This document shows, piece by piece, positions 1 to 9,459 of a stretch of DNA of 64,000 nucleotides. The stretch is from Bradyrhizobium daqingense. Lineage in GTDB: Bacteria; Pseudomonadota; Alphaproteobacteria; Rhizobiales; Xanthobacteraceae. The notes beneath the pieces were generated by a model. That model saw nothing but the letters and a program-made list of their open reading frames with translations. It was not told where the DNA came from and did no database searches. The stretch spans positions 3,706,001-3,770,000 of the forward strand of contig NZ_CP088014.1 of the NCBI RefSeq assembly GCF_021044685.1. The letters are read 5' to 3'. The position numbers were made by a program, and so were the translations under genes. How positions within the stretch are numbered: position 1 is the first letter of the stretch; each line of letters starts with the position of its first letter.

Positions 1-19
1 AGTACAAAGAGACCCAACG

Positions 20-1711
20 ATGCTCGCCACCATTTCCATTCGCGCCAAGATCATCAGTGTCGTGGCGTTCTTGCTGGTTGCGATGGCCGGCATGGGCGTC
101 CTCGCTGTCATGAAGATGCGGTCGATGAACGCCAATACCGTCGACATCACCACGAACTGGATGCCCAGTGTGCGGGTGCTCGGCGAGCTTCGGGCGAGCG
201 TCATCACCTATCGCAATGTAGTCCGCCAGCACATGCTATCCGAAACGCTCGACGACAAGCTGGCGACCGAGAAGACCGCGGCCACCGTGACTGAGGCGCT
301 CGCCAAGGTGCGCGCCAAGTACGAGCCGATGATCACCTCCCCGGAAGAGCGGGCGCTTTACAGCCAGTGGTCCAAGCTTTGGGACGAGTACAAGAAGGGC
401 ACCGAGGAGGTCATGGCGCTGTCGCGCAAGGAGGCTGGCAAGCTTCCCCGCGAAGCGCAGGAACTCAACTCCAAGACCGTCAACAAGATCGGGCTTCAGG
501 CCGACGAGGTTCTGAACAAGGACATCGAACTCAACAACAAGGGCGGCGACCAGGCCGCCCAGGATGCAGCGGATAGCTATGCCTATGCCTTCATGCTGGT
601 TTCGGTCATTCTCGGCATCGCCGTCGTGATCGGCATCGGTCTCAGCTTCTATCTCGTCCGTGACGTCTCCAACGGCATCAACTCAATCACCGAACCGATG
701 CAGGCACTGGGCAAGGGCGACCTGTCTGCCGAAGTGCCGCACCGGGGCGAGAAGACGGAGATCGGCGCCATGGCCGACGTGCTCCAGATCTTCAAGGAGG
801 CGTTGATCGCCAAGAAGGCTGCCGACGAAGCCGCTGCGGCCGACGCCGAAGCCAAGATCGAGCGCGGCCGCCGCGTCGACAACATCACCCGCGAATTCGA
901 AACCATGATCGGCGAGATCGTCCAGACGGTGTCGTCGGCCTCGACCCAGTTGGAGGCTTCCGCCTCGACGCTGACATCGACCGCCGACCGCTCCCAGCGA
1001 CTCGCGACCACGGTTGCCGGCGCTTCGGAGGAAGCCTCGACCAACGTGCAGTCGGTGGCCTCGGCGACCGAGGAGATGGCGTCATCGGTCGGCGAGATCA
1101 GCCGTCAGGTGCAGGAATCGGCTCGCATGGCCGGCGATGCCGTCGGCCAGGCGCGCAGCACCACCGAGCGCGTCAGCGAGCTCTCCAAGGCAGCTGCCCG
1201 CATTGGCGACGTCGTCGAGCTCATCAACACCATCGCCGGACAGACCAACCTGCTGGCGCTCAACGCGACCATCGAGGCGGCGCGCGCCGGCGAAGCCGGC
1301 CGCGGCTTCGCCGTGGTGGCTTCCGAGGTGAAGGCGCTCGCCGAGCAGACGGCGAAGGCGACCGGCGAGATCGGCCAGCAGATCTCCGGCATCCAGGCCG
1401 CGACCAACGATTCGGTCGGCGCGATCAAGGAGATCTCCTCGACCATCGAGCGTCTGTCCGAGATCTCTTCGGCGATCGCGGCGGCCGTGGAGGAGCAGGG
1501 CGCAGCGACCCAGGAGATTGCTCGCAACGTGCAGCAGGCAGCGCAAGGCACCCAGCAGGTTTCTTCCAACATCACCGACGTGCAGCGCGGTGCGACTGAG
1601 ACCGGCACGGCTTCCTCGCAGGTGCTGTCGGCGGCACAGATGCTGTCCCGCGATTCCAACCGGCTCAAGCTCGAGGTCGGCAAGTTCCTCAACTCCGTCC
1701 GCGCCGTGTGA
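20..1711 (+). CDS. Methyl-accepting chemotaxis protein
   Basis: A transmembrane chemoreceptor that senses a ligand in the periplasm and controls CheA through its cytoplasmic tip. The 563-residue protein has a first membrane segment at about residues 11-31, a helical periplasmic sensor region of about 155 residues (four-helix-bundle type by size and composition), a second membrane segment at about 188-213, a HAMP linker to about 265 and a long coiled-coil signalling domain. The conserved hairpin tip (NLLALNATIEAARAGEAGRG) lies near residues 410-430. There is no obvious CheB/CheR-binding pentapeptide at the C-terminus (ends NSVRAV). Only 19 bases precede the start in this window, with a purine-rich AAAGAGA. 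No che genes are nearby, so it is an orphan receptor; the ligand cannot be read from sequence. Confidence 0.95.
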   Translation: MLATISIRAKIISVVAFLLVAMAGMGVLAVMKMRSMNANTVDITTNWMPSVRVLGELRASVITYRNVVRQHMLSETLDDKLATEKTAATVTEALAKVRAKYEPMITSPEERALYSQWSKLWDEYKKGTEEVMALSRKEAGKLPREAQELNSKTVNKIGLQADEVLNKDIELNNKGGDQAAQDAADSYAYAFMLVSVILGIAVVIGIGLSFYLVRDVSNGINSITEPMQALGKGDLSAEVPHRGEKTEIGAMADVLQIFKEALIAKKAADEAAAADAEAKIERGRRVDNITREFETMIGEIVQTVSSASTQLEASASTLTSTADRSQRLATTVAGASEEASTNVQSVASATEEMASSVGEISRQVQESARMAGDAVGQARSTTERVSELSKAAARIGDVVELINTIAGQTNLLALNATIEAARAGEAGRGFAVVASEVKALAEQTAKATGEIGQQISGIQAATNDSVGAIKEISSTIERLSEISSAIAAAVEEQGAATQEIARNVQQAAQGTQQVSSNITDVQRGATETGTASSQVLSAAQMLSRDSNRLKLEVGKFLNSVRAV

Positions 1712-1878
1712 GGCACGGCCGCATGGCTGCGATGTAGATTTCGCAGTGCGGTAGCAGGGAAGTGAATGCGGGAAGGCTCCCGGAGGTTAGCGTTTCCGGC
1801 GGTGCTCGGGTAAAGGGGAATGGGGATCGCCGCGGGGGCGGCTTCCACATTCTTGCTTGACCTGGAATTGCCTGGCGC

Positions 1879-4800
1879 ATGATTGCACTGGTCCGTATCG
1901 CCCTGAGCCGGCCCTATACTTTCGTCGTGCTCGCGCTTCTGCTGCTGATCATCGGACCGCTGGCGGCGCTGCGGACGCCGACCGACATCTTCCCGGACAT
2001 TCGCATTCCCGTGATCGGCGTGGTCTGGCAGTACACCGGCCTGCCGCCCGACCAGATGTCCGGCCGCATCACCACGCCATTCCAGCGTGCGCTGACGACG
2101 ACGGTCAACGACATCGAGCACATCACGGCCAACTCGTACAACGGCTTCGGCATCATCAAGATCTTCTTTCAGCCGAACGTCGACATCCGCACCGCCAACG
2201 CCCAGGTCACCGCGATCTCGCAGACGCTGCTCAAGCAGATGCCGCCGGGCGCGACGCCGCCCTTGATCCTGAACTACTCGGCTTCCACCGTGCCGATCAT
2301 CCAGGTCGCGCTGTCAGGTGAGGGACTTACCGAGCAGAATCTCGCCGATATCGGCATCAACCAGCTTCGCACGCCCCTGGTCACCGTGCCCGGCGCGGCG
2401 ATCCCGTATCCCTTCGGCGGCAAGCAGCGCCAGGTCCAGATCGACCTCGATCCGACCGCGCTCCAGGCCCGCGGTCTCTCGGGGCAGGACGTCGCCAATG
2501 CGCTGGCTGCCCAGAACCTGATCACGCCGGTCGGCACCCAGAAGATCGGCCAGTTCGAGTACAACATCCAGCTCAACAATTCGCCGCTGCGGATCGACGA
2601 GCTCGGCAATCTGCCGATCAAGACCGTCAACGGCGCCATGGTCTATGTGCGCGACGTCGCGACCGTGCGCGACGGCAATCCGCCGCAGACCAATATCGTC
2701 CATGTCGACGGCAACCGCTCGGTGCTGATGATGGTGCTGAAAGCCGGCGCGACGTCGACGCTCGACATCATTGCCGGCATCAAGCAGAAGGTCATCGACG
2801 TCAGGGATCAGATGCCGGAGGCGCTGAAGATCGGCTTCATCGGCGACCAGTCGGTATTCGTCCGAGGCGCAATCCAGGGCGTCGCCGTCGAGGGCGTGAT
2901 CGCGGCGCTGCTCACCAGCGTCATGATCCTGCTGTTCCTCGGCAGCTGGCGCTCAACGATCATCATCGCGGTCTCGATCCCGCTCTCGGTGCTCGGCGCC
3001 ATCATCATGCTGTCGGCGATCGGCGAGACTCTGAATATCATGACGCTCGGCGGCCTTGCGCTCGCGGTCGGCATCCTCGTCGACGATGCCACGGTGACGA
3101 TCGAGAACATCAACTACCATCTCGAGCAGGGCAAGCCGGTCGAGCAGTCGATCCTTGACGGCGCCAACCAGATCGTGACGCCGGCCTTCGTGTCGCTGCT
3201 CTGCATCTGCATCGTGTTCGTGCCGATGTTCTTCCTCACCGGCGTTGCGCGCTTCCTGTTCGTGCCGATGGCGGAAGCCGTGATGTTCGCGATGATCTGG
3301 TCGTTCATCCTGTCGCGCACGCTGGTGCCGACCATGGCGAACTATCTGCTCAAGGCTCATGTCCATCACGAAGGCGGACCGCCCAAATCGCGCAATCCCT
3401 TCGTCTGGTTCCAGCGCGGATTCGAAGCGCGGTTCGAGCGTATCCGCAGCGGCTACCACAACTTCCTTGGCCTCGCGCTGGCGCACCGGGGCGTGTTCGT
3501 GATCGGTTTTCTCTGCGTCGTCGGCGCGTCCTTCGCGCTGGTGCCGTTCCTCGGGCGCAACTTCTTCCCCGCGGTCGATGCCGGCAACATCCTGATGCAT
3601 GTCCGCACACAAGTCGGCACCCGCGTCGAGGAGACCGCCAATCAGCTCGCCGACATCCAGAAGGCCGTCCGCAAGCTGATTCCGGGCGAGATCGAGACCA
3701 TGACCGACAATATCGGCATGCCGATCTCCGGCATCAACATGACCTACAACAACACCGGCGTGATCGGTCCGCAGGATGGCGACATCCAGATCAAGCTGAA
3801 GGAAGGCCACAAGCCGACGGAGGAGCACGTGAAGGTGCTGCGCGAGCAGCTACCGCGGCTGTTCCCCGGCGTCAGCTTCGCGTTCCTCCCCGCAGACATC
3901 GTCAGCCAGATCCTGAATTTCGGCGCGCCGGCGCCGATCGACCTGCAGATCCGCGGCGCCAATCTCAGCGCCAATTTCGCTTACGCCAATAATTTGCTGG
4001 CGAAGGTCCGCAAGATTCCCGGCGTAGCCGATGCGCGTATCCAGCAATCGCCGAACAACCCGACCTTCAACATCGACGTCGACCGCACCCGCGCGCAGTA
4101 TGTCGGCCTGACCGAGCGCGACGTCACCAACAGCCTCGTGGTCAACCTCGCCGGCTCCTCGCAGGTGGCGCCGACCTACTACCTCAACCCCGACAACGGC
4201 GTGTCCTACTCGATCGTGATGCAGACACCGCAATATCAGATCGACTCGCTCAGCGCGCTGCAGACGCTGCCGATCACGGCTGCCGGCAACCCTCAATCGC
4301 CGATCCTCGGCGGCATCGCCGACATCAAGCGCTCGACCTCGAGTGCGGTGGTCTCGCAATACGACATCCAGTCGATGGTGCAGATCTTTGCCACGACCAC
4401 GGGCCGCGATCTCGGTGCCGTCGCGGCCGATATCCGCCAGCTCATCGCCGACACCGCCAAGGACGTGCCGAAGGGCTCTTCCGTCGTGTTGCTCGGCCAA
4501 GTGCAGACCATGAACAGTGCCTTCACTGGGCTTTTGTTCGGCCTGCTCGGTGCCGTCGTGCTGATCTACTTCCTGATCGTCGTGAACTTCCAGTCCTGGT
4601 CCGATCCGTTCGTGATCATCACCGCATTGCCTGCCGCGCTCGCCGGCATCGTCTGGATGCTGTTCATGACCGAGACGACGCTGTCGGTGCCGGCCCTGAC
4701 CGGCGCCATCATGTGCATGGGCGTCGCCACCGCCAACAGCGTGCTCGTGATCTCCTTCGCCCGCGAGCGCTACGAGGAACTCGGCGATCCCATCGCGGCG

Positions 4801-5058
4801 GCGCTCGAAGCCGGCTTCGTCCGGTTCCGTCCCGTGCTGATGACCGCGCTCGCCATGATCATCGGCATGGCGCCGATGGCCCTGGGGCTGGGCGAAGGCG
4901 GCGAGCAGAACGCGCCGCTCGGCCGCGCCGTGATCGGCGGCCTGATCTTTGCAACCTTCGCCACGCTGATGTTCGTTCCCGTGGTGTTCAGCATGGTACA
5001 TAAGAAACAAGGCGCGAAGGCCGCCGCCCCATTGGAGACCGCGCATGTCGCCCACTGA
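1879..5058 (+). CDS. RND-family efflux pump inner-membrane permease
   Basis: Proton-driven inner-membrane pump of the resistance-nodulation-division (AcrB/HAE1-like) superfamily, 1059 residues, the usual length. It has one N-terminal membrane segment, a large periplasmic porter half, a block of membrane segments, then the same arrangement repeated. The TM4 motif GILVDDATVTIENI carries the adjacent aspartates D402 and D403 expected of the proton relay. The next gene, its likely adaptor, overlaps its last 14 bases, so the two are co-translated. The ATG has no strong ribosome site. No outer-membrane factor gene is adjacent, so a TolC-type protein would come from elsewhere. Substrate unknown. Confidence 0.95.
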   Translation: MIALVRIALSRPYTFVVLALLLLIIGPLAALRTPTDIFPDIRIPVIGVVWQYTGLPPDQMSGRITTPFQRALTTTVNDIEHITANSYNGFGIIKIFFQPNVDIRTANAQVTAISQTLLKQMPPGATPPLILNYSASTVPIIQVALSGEGLTEQNLADIGINQLRTPLVTVPGAAIPYPFGGKQRQVQIDLDPTALQARGLSGQDVANALAAQNLITPVGTQKIGQFEYNIQLNNSPLRIDELGNLPIKTVNGAMVYVRDVATVRDGNPPQTNIVHVDGNRSVLMMVLKAGATSTLDIIAGIKQKVIDVRDQMPEALKIGFIGDQSVFVRGAIQGVAVEGVIAALLTSVMILLFLGSWRSTIIIAVSIPLSVLGAIIMLSAIGETLNIMTLGGLALAVGILVDDATVTIENINYHLEQGKPVEQSILDGANQIVTPAFVSLLCICIVFVPMFFLTGVARFLFVPMAEAVMFAMIWSFILSRTLVPTMANYLLKAHVHHEGGPPKSRNPFVWFQRGFEARFERIRSGYHNFLGLALAHRGVFVIGFLCVVGASFALVPFLGRNFFPAVDAGNILMHVRTQVGTRVEETANQLADIQKAVRKLIPGEIETMTDNIGMPISGINMTYNNTGVIGPQDGDIQIKLKEGHKPTEEHVKVLREQLPRLFPGVSFAFLPADIVSQILNFGAPAPIDLQIRGANLSANFAYANNLLAKVRKIPGVADARIQQSPNNPTFNIDVDRTRAQYVGLTERDVTNSLVVNLAGSSQVAPTYYLNPDNGVSYSIVMQTPQYQIDSLSALQTLPITAAGNPQSPILGGIADIKRSTSSAVVSQYDIQSMVQIFATTTGRDLGAVAADIRQLIADTAKDVPKGSSVVLLGQVQTMNSAFTGLLFGLLGAVVLIYFLIVVNFQSWSDPFVIITALPAALAGIVWMLFMTETTLSVPALTGAIMCMGVATANSVLVISFARERYEELGDPIAAALEAGFVRFRPVLMTALAMIIGMAPMALGLGEGGEQNAPLGRAVIGGLIFATFATLMFVPVVFSMVHKKQGAKAAAPLETAHVAH

Positions 5059-6241
5059 ACCCCGCTCCCCGGTGTCGCACCGGAAACTGGGCATCTTCGG
5101 CGTGGTGGCGCTGATTGCGGCAGGCCTCGTCGTCGGTACCGGCATCCGAGCCCGCGAGGAGCAGGGCACCAAGCTGAAGGAATGGACCGACGATCAGGCC
5201 ATTCCCAGCGTCGCGGTGACCCAACCCAACGCCAAGGCGCTCCACGCCACCCTCGATCTGCCCGGCCGGCTCGAAGCCTATTATCGCGCCCCGATTTTTG
5301 CGCGCGTGTCGGGATACCTGAAGAGCTGGAACGCCGACATCGGCGCCCGCGTCAAGGCAGGGCAGGTGATCGCCGAGATCGAGGCGCCGGACCTCGATCA
5401 GCAGCTCTTGCAAGCCCGCGCCGACCTCGCCAGCCAGCAGGCCAGCGCCCGGCTGTCGGAAGCGACGCTGAACCGGCGCAAGACGCTTGTCGCCTCGAAC
5501 TTCGTCTCGGCGCAGGAGATCGACGAGCGCACGGCGGATCTCTCCAACAAGAATGCCGCGGTCAATTCGGGCAAGGCCAATGTCGAGCGGCTGGAAGCAC
5601 TGGCCGGCTACAAGAAGATCACCGCGCCGTTCGACGGCGTCGTCACCGCACGCGATACCGACGTCGGCGCACTGATCAATGCCGGCGGCGGCTCGGGCCC
5701 GGCGATGTTCGTGATCTCGGATATCACCAAGCTGCGCGTCTACGTCAACGTGCCCCAGAACTACGTGCCAGCCATCAAGATCGGCGCCAAGGCCACCATC
5801 ACGCTGCCGGAATACCCGAACCGGACCTTCCAGGCGACCGTGGAAGCCTCTTCGCAGGCGGTCGATGTCGCCTCCGGCACCACGCGCATGCAGCTCGGGC
5901 TCGACAATTCCTCCGGCGAGCTGATGCCCGGCGGCTATGCCAGCGTGAAGCTCAACCTTCAGCGCGACTCGGCGCCGCTCAGCATTCCCGCCAGCGCGCT
6001 GATCTTCAACAGCAGCGGCCTGCGCGTTGCGACCGTCGGCCCGGACGACAAGGTGCTGTTCAAGCCCGTGACCATCGCCCGCGATCTCGGCCGCGAGATC
6101 GAGCTCGCCTCGGGGATCGCAGCTGATGACCGCGTCATCACGGCACCGCCGGACGGCCTCTCCGACGGGGACGCCGTGCGCGTGGTCGGCGCCAAGGCCA
6201 AGCCAGCAACGGCATCGGAGAAGCAGGCGCCGCGGAGCTAA
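5045..6241 (+). CDS. RND efflux periplasmic adaptor (HlyD/MFP family)
   Basis: Membrane fusion protein that would link the upstream RND permease to an outer-membrane channel. It is 398 residues, with an N-terminal membrane anchor at about 15-33, a biotinyl-lipoyl half (GYLKSWNADIGARVKAGQVI), an alpha-hairpin, the second lipoyl half (KKITAPFDGVVTARDTDVGA) and a C-terminal beta-barrel and membrane-proximal region. The ATG overlaps the pump gene and has GGAGA about 7 bases upstream. Order pump-then-adaptor is the reverse of the acrAB arrangement. No lipobox cysteine is seen. Confidence 0.93.
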   Translation: MSPTEPRSPVSHRKLGIFGVVALIAAGLVVGTGIRAREEQGTKLKEWTDDQAIPSVAVTQPNAKALHATLDLPGRLEAYYRAPIFARVSGYLKSWNADIGARVKAGQVIAEIEAPDLDQQLLQARADLASQQASARLSEATLNRRKTLVASNFVSAQEIDERTADLSNKNAAVNSGKANVERLEALAGYKKITAPFDGVVTARDTDVGALINAGGGSGPAMFVISDITKLRVYVNVPQNYVPAIKIGAKATITLPEYPNRTFQATVEASSQAVDVASGTTRMQLGLDNSSGELMPGGYASVKLNLQRDSAPLSIPASALIFNSSGLRVATVGPDDKVLFKPVTIARDLGREIELASGIAADDRVITAPPDGLSDGDAVRVVGAKAKPATASEKQAPRS

Positions 6242-6249
6242 AGGCGGTG

Positions 6250-6386
6250 TCGTGCCCCCGGACGCAGCGCAGCACGCAGTGATGCGCTGCAGAGCCGGGG
6301 TCCATCTCTCCGCGCTTTGCCGTGTCGCTTCCTGGGTCGCGGCTCTGCGGAGCGGCATTGCATGCCGCACCGCGTCCGGGACACGA
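6250..6386. repeat. Palindromic intergenic repeat, family A copy 1
   Basis: An imperfect inverted-repeat element whose ends read TCGTGCCCCCGGACGC and GCGTCCGGGACACGA, with internal blocks GATGCGCTGCAGAGCCGGGG and CGCGGCTCTGCGGAGCGGCAT that also pair. Three more copies lie at 22521-22662, 32110-32247 and 48766-48934. It fills the gap between the adaptor gene and a convergent thiolase-like gene, where it could act as a two-way transcription stop. No coding potential. Confidence 0.8.
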
Positions 6387-6393
6387 AAGCCGG

Positions 6394-7902
6394 CTACGTT
6401 ACCCGCCATTCCGGCGTACCATCGGCTGCCATGGTGATCTCACCAATCGAGCCCACCGGCGTCCTGTCCATATTCAGCAAGTGTTCCAGCGACGCGCTAT
6501 CTCGGGCCGGAATCCGCGCCAGCGTACGCCGGTCATCCTCGATGCGCAGCATCACCACGCCGTGCTCGACATCGCCGCCGCGGCCGTAGAGCACCGTGAA
6601 GCTCTCGACCTTGCCCCTGCCGTTTGCCTCCGTCACGAATTCCGGCACGGCGCGCTTGTTGCGGTCGGCTTCGCCTTGCACGCTCGTCTCCTGTGCCAGC
6701 GCCTCGCGCGGCGGTGTCTTCGACACCACCAGCGCATGGTGCTTGGTGACGAAGCCGCCCTGGCCGTAGAGCAGGCCGAGGCTGGCGCCGTCGCGCAGGC
6801 GCCGAACCATCGCGCAGGCCGCATGGGTCATATAGGTATTGAGCGGCGCGCCGAAGAAGGTGAGGCCGCCGGTCACGGTCGGCTGCACGTCGGCACCAAG
6901 GCCCAGCGTCCGCCTTGCCATCTTGGGCACGCAGGGGAAGCAGCTATAGAGCTCGATCGCGTCGAACTTCTTGCCGTCGCCGCCGGCGAGATCCATCACC
7001 GCGTTCAGCACGGCGTTCTGCGGATGGCTTTCATAGAACTGGTCGCGCAGGAGATAATCGCGCGGCTCTTCCGCCGAGGCGCCGCCGAGCGGATAAATCA
7101 GCTTGTCTTCTGCGATACCGAGCGCACGCGCCTTGGCGAGGCTGGTGAGCAGCAGCGCGCCGCCCATGTTGACGCTCGGGTTCGCCACCATCAGCTTGTT
7201 GTAGGGCCAGGCGATCAAGCGGTTGTCGGCTGTCGGCGTCGTGATCTCCTCAGGCGCGTAGCGTCGCTTCAGCCAAGCGTTGGGGTTTTGCATGGCGGCC
7301 TCGGAATAGCGCGACCACAGCGTGCCTGATTCCGCCATAGCTTCGCGCGGCGTCTGGCCCCAATGGGCGGAGGAGGCGGCTTCGTAAAACGGATAGACGG
7401 TGACGGGACGAAACACGCCGAGTTTCACCGCCAGCGGCTTCTGGAACGCCGCGCCGCGCTTGGGCTCCTCGACGTCATGGGCGAACGGCGTCCATGGCAG
7501 CTTGACGCCGGCGCGTTCCGCTTTGGTCACGGTCGATTGCGCCTCGGCGCCGCAGATCGCGGCCACCATGCATTCGCCGCTGGCGATGCGCTTTGCCGCT
7601 TCGTGGATGTAGCGGATCGGGCTCTCGCCGCCGACCGGGCCGTAATAGCAATGCGCCGGCGAGACGCCGAGGCGTTGCGCCAGAAGTTTCTCCGGATCAC
7701 GATAGCGCCAGCTCAGGAAGTTCACGACGTCGAGCGATTGCACCTCGCCGAGCAGCCTTGCGCCGGCATCTTGTTCTGCGCGCCGCAACGCCAGTTCGAG
7801 CAGGTCGAGCGGCTCGAGGCCCTCGGTGATCTCCTTTGGGCGGTCGACGATCTCGCCGACGCCGACGATGACGGGGATGCGGTCTTCTGGGGTATTGGCC
7901 AT
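6394..7902 (-). CDS. Thiolase-like protein type 1 (probably not a classical thiolase)
   Basis: 502 residues from the ATG at 7902 (MANTPEDR); an upstream in-frame ATG at 7935 is less likely. The fold is thiolase-like, but the place where thiolases carry the nucleophilic cysteine reads GPVGGESP, putting Glu93 there. A C-terminal extension of about 80 residues (from roughly residue 415) resembles the extra domain of mycobacterial thiolase-like protein type 1. Such proteins bind CoA esters, but their reaction is unclear. Automatic annotation would call it acetyl-CoA acetyltransferase; the missing cysteine argues against simple Claisen condensation. It is convergent with the efflux operon and stands alone, separated by a repeat from the nitronate monooxygenase gene on the same strand. 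Confidence 0.85.
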   Translation of the reverse strand: MANTPEDRIPVIVGVGEIVDRPKEITEGLEPLDLLELALRRAEQDAGARLLGEVQSLDVVNFLSWRYRDPEKLLAQRLGVSPAHCYYGPVGGESPIRYIHEAAKRIASGECMVAAICGAEAQSTVTKAERAGVKLPWTPFAHDVEEPKRGAAFQKPLAVKLGVFRPVTVYPFYEAASSAHWGQTPREAMAESGTLWSRYSEAAMQNPNAWLKRRYAPEEITTPTADNRLIAWPYNKLMVANPSVNMGGALLLTSLAKARALGIAEDKLIYPLGGASAEEPRDYLLRDQFYESHPQNAVLNAVMDLAGGDGKKFDAIELYSCFPCVPKMARRTLGLGADVQPTVTGGLTFFGAPLNTYMTHAACAMVRRLRDGASLGLLYGQGGFVTKHHALVVSKTPPREALAQETSVQGEADRNKRAVPEFVTEANGRGKVESFTVLYGRGGDVEHGVVMLRIEDDRRTLARIPARDSASLEHLLNMDRTPVGSIGEITMAADGTPEWRVT

Positions 7903-7943
7903 TTCTTCTTGCTTCACGTTTTCAGATCTTGGCACGCCGTCGT

Positions 7944-8051
7944 CTTCGAGGCCTTCGCTGCGCTACGGCACCTCAGGATGACGGCTACGGGGAAAGCGTC
8001 ATCCTGAGGTGCGAGCCAAGCGACGCTTGCGGCGCTTGGCGAGCCTCGAAG
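7944..8051. repeat. Palindromic intergenic repeat, family C copy 1
   Basis: Outer arms CTTCGAGGCC and GCCTCGAAG enclose inner arms CCTCAGGATGAC and GTCATCCTGAGG, giving a nested inverted repeat between two minus-strand genes. A diverged second copy is at 42936-43049. Noncoding. Confidence 0.75.
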
Positions 8052-8079
8052 AATGGTGGCACTCGCGCTACACACGCCA

Positions 8080-9213
8080 TCACTCCGCCACCAGCGCATT
8101 CATGTGCTCGACGGCTTCGGCGAAATCTTCCTTGAACTCCTGCACCACGGCGCCCGCGGACTTCACGCTGTCGACCAGCCCGACGCCCTGGCCGACGAAA
8201 TAGCTGACGAGGTCGCGCGCCCTGGCGTTGCCGCCCGCGGCGGCGCGGTCGATCGAATTGAAGGCGTCGCGGCTGATGACGCTTTGCAGCGGCATCGGCA
8301 GCGCGCCCGGGCTGTCAGGCGCGCGGTCCCAGGCGTCGGTCCAGACCGAGCGGAGCTGCCGCGCCGGCTTGCCGGTGCGGCCTCTCGAGCGCACCGCGTC
8401 GCGCGAGGACGCCGCGATCATCTTCTCGCGAAAGATTTCGGTGGTCTCGGCCTCGACGGTCGCCAGCCACACCGAGCCGGTCCAGGTGCCGGCCGCGCCC
8501 ATCGCCATGCAGGCCGCCATCTGCCGCCCGGTCATGATGCCGCCGGCGGCCAGCACCGGTACGTCGCGGATGGGCTTGATCGCCTTGATCACCTCGGGCA
8601 CCAGCACCATTGTCGAGACCTCGCCGCAATGGCCGCCGGCTTCGGTGCCCTGCACCACGAGGATGTCGACACCGGCCGCGACCTGGCGTAGCGCGTGCTC
8701 CTTGGCGCCGACGAGGGCGGCAACGGGAACGCGGTGCTTCTTGCCCATCTCGATCATCGCCTTCGGCGGCACGCCGAGTGCATTGGCGATCAGGCGGATC
8801 GGATGATTGAAGGAGACTTCGAGCAGCTCCAGCGCTGTCTTCCCGTCGAACGGTTGCGGCTGGTCGGCCGCGACCTCCGTCGTCGTGAGCTCGATATCGT
8901 ATTTCTTCAGCAGCTCGCGTGTGTAGGTGCGATGCTCCTGCGGCACGCGCGCTTCCAGGCTCTTCCAGGTGACGTCCTTCTCGCCCGCGGTCGAGATGTT
9001 CTCGGGGATCAGCACGTCGATGCCGTAGGGGTTGCCGTCGACGTGATCGTCGATCCACTTCAATTCGCGTTCGAGCGTATCAGGCGTGTGCACTGTGGCG
9101 CCGAGCACGCCGAAGCCGCCGGCCCGGCTGACGGCGGCAACGACGTCGCGGCAATGGCTGAAGGCGAGCAGCGGGAACTCGATCCCCAGCATGTCGCAGA
9201 TCGGCGATTTCAT
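8080..9213 (-). CDS. Nitronate monooxygenase family flavoprotein
   Basis: FMN-dependent TIM-barrel enzyme of the nitronate monooxygenase (2-nitropropane dioxygenase) family, which oxidises alkyl nitronates to carbonyl compounds and nitrite; many members have unknown natural substrates. 377 residues from the ATG at 9213, chosen because GGGAGAG lies just upstream and the family N-terminus (a short segment before MLGIEFPLLAFSH) begins there; the longer reading frame upstream is noise. The motif VVQGTEAGGHCG near residues 187-197 is the family signature around the FMN phosphate and active-site histidine. Divergent from a Baeyer-Villiger monooxygenase, sharing a 246-base intergenic region. Confidence 0.9.
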   Translation of the reverse strand: MKSPICDMLGIEFPLLAFSHCRDVVAAVSRAGGFGVLGATVHTPDTLERELKWIDDHVDGNPYGIDVLIPENISTAGEKDVTWKSLEARVPQEHRTYTRELLKKYDIELTTTEVAADQPQPFDGKTALELLEVSFNHPIRLIANALGVPPKAMIEMGKKHRVPVAALVGAKEHALRQVAAGVDILVVQGTEAGGHCGEVSTMVLVPEVIKAIKPIRDVPVLAAGGIMTGRQMAACMAMGAAGTWTGSVWLATVEAETTEIFREKMIAASSRDAVRSRGRTGKPARQLRSVWTDAWDRAPDSPGALPMPLQSVISRDAFNSIDRAAAGGNARARDLVSYFVGQGVGLVDSVKSAGAVVQEFKEDFAEAVEHMNALVAE

Positions 9214-9371
9214 GGCGCTCTCCCGGCGGACTTCGCGTTCTCGTTGCTGACGTGGCGAAGCAAGAACGACGCTAGCCGATCGTCGCGCGCGATGCCATGC
9301 CGGAATCGACGGAGCATCTTGCGTACAGGCGTCGCGGATGCGGCAGCCATTCCGTCGCGCAAAATATGCGG

Positions 9372-9397
9372 GCAAGAGGCCTCGATAAGCCTCTTGC
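9372..9397. promoter_or_regulatory. Perfect 9-bp stem hairpin in a divergent promoter region
   Basis: GCAAGAGGC and GCCTCTTGC are separated by 8 bases and followed by GCTTTTGC. The hairpin is 62 bases before the monooxygenase ATG at 9460. As a terminator the T-run is weak; as an operator or leader structure for one of the two divergent genes it is plausible. Sequence-only inference. Confidence 0.45.
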
Positions 9398-9459
9398 GCT
9401 TTTGCAACAGTGAGCGAATGCTGGCGCACAACAACAGAACAACGAGGGAGCGCCAACCG

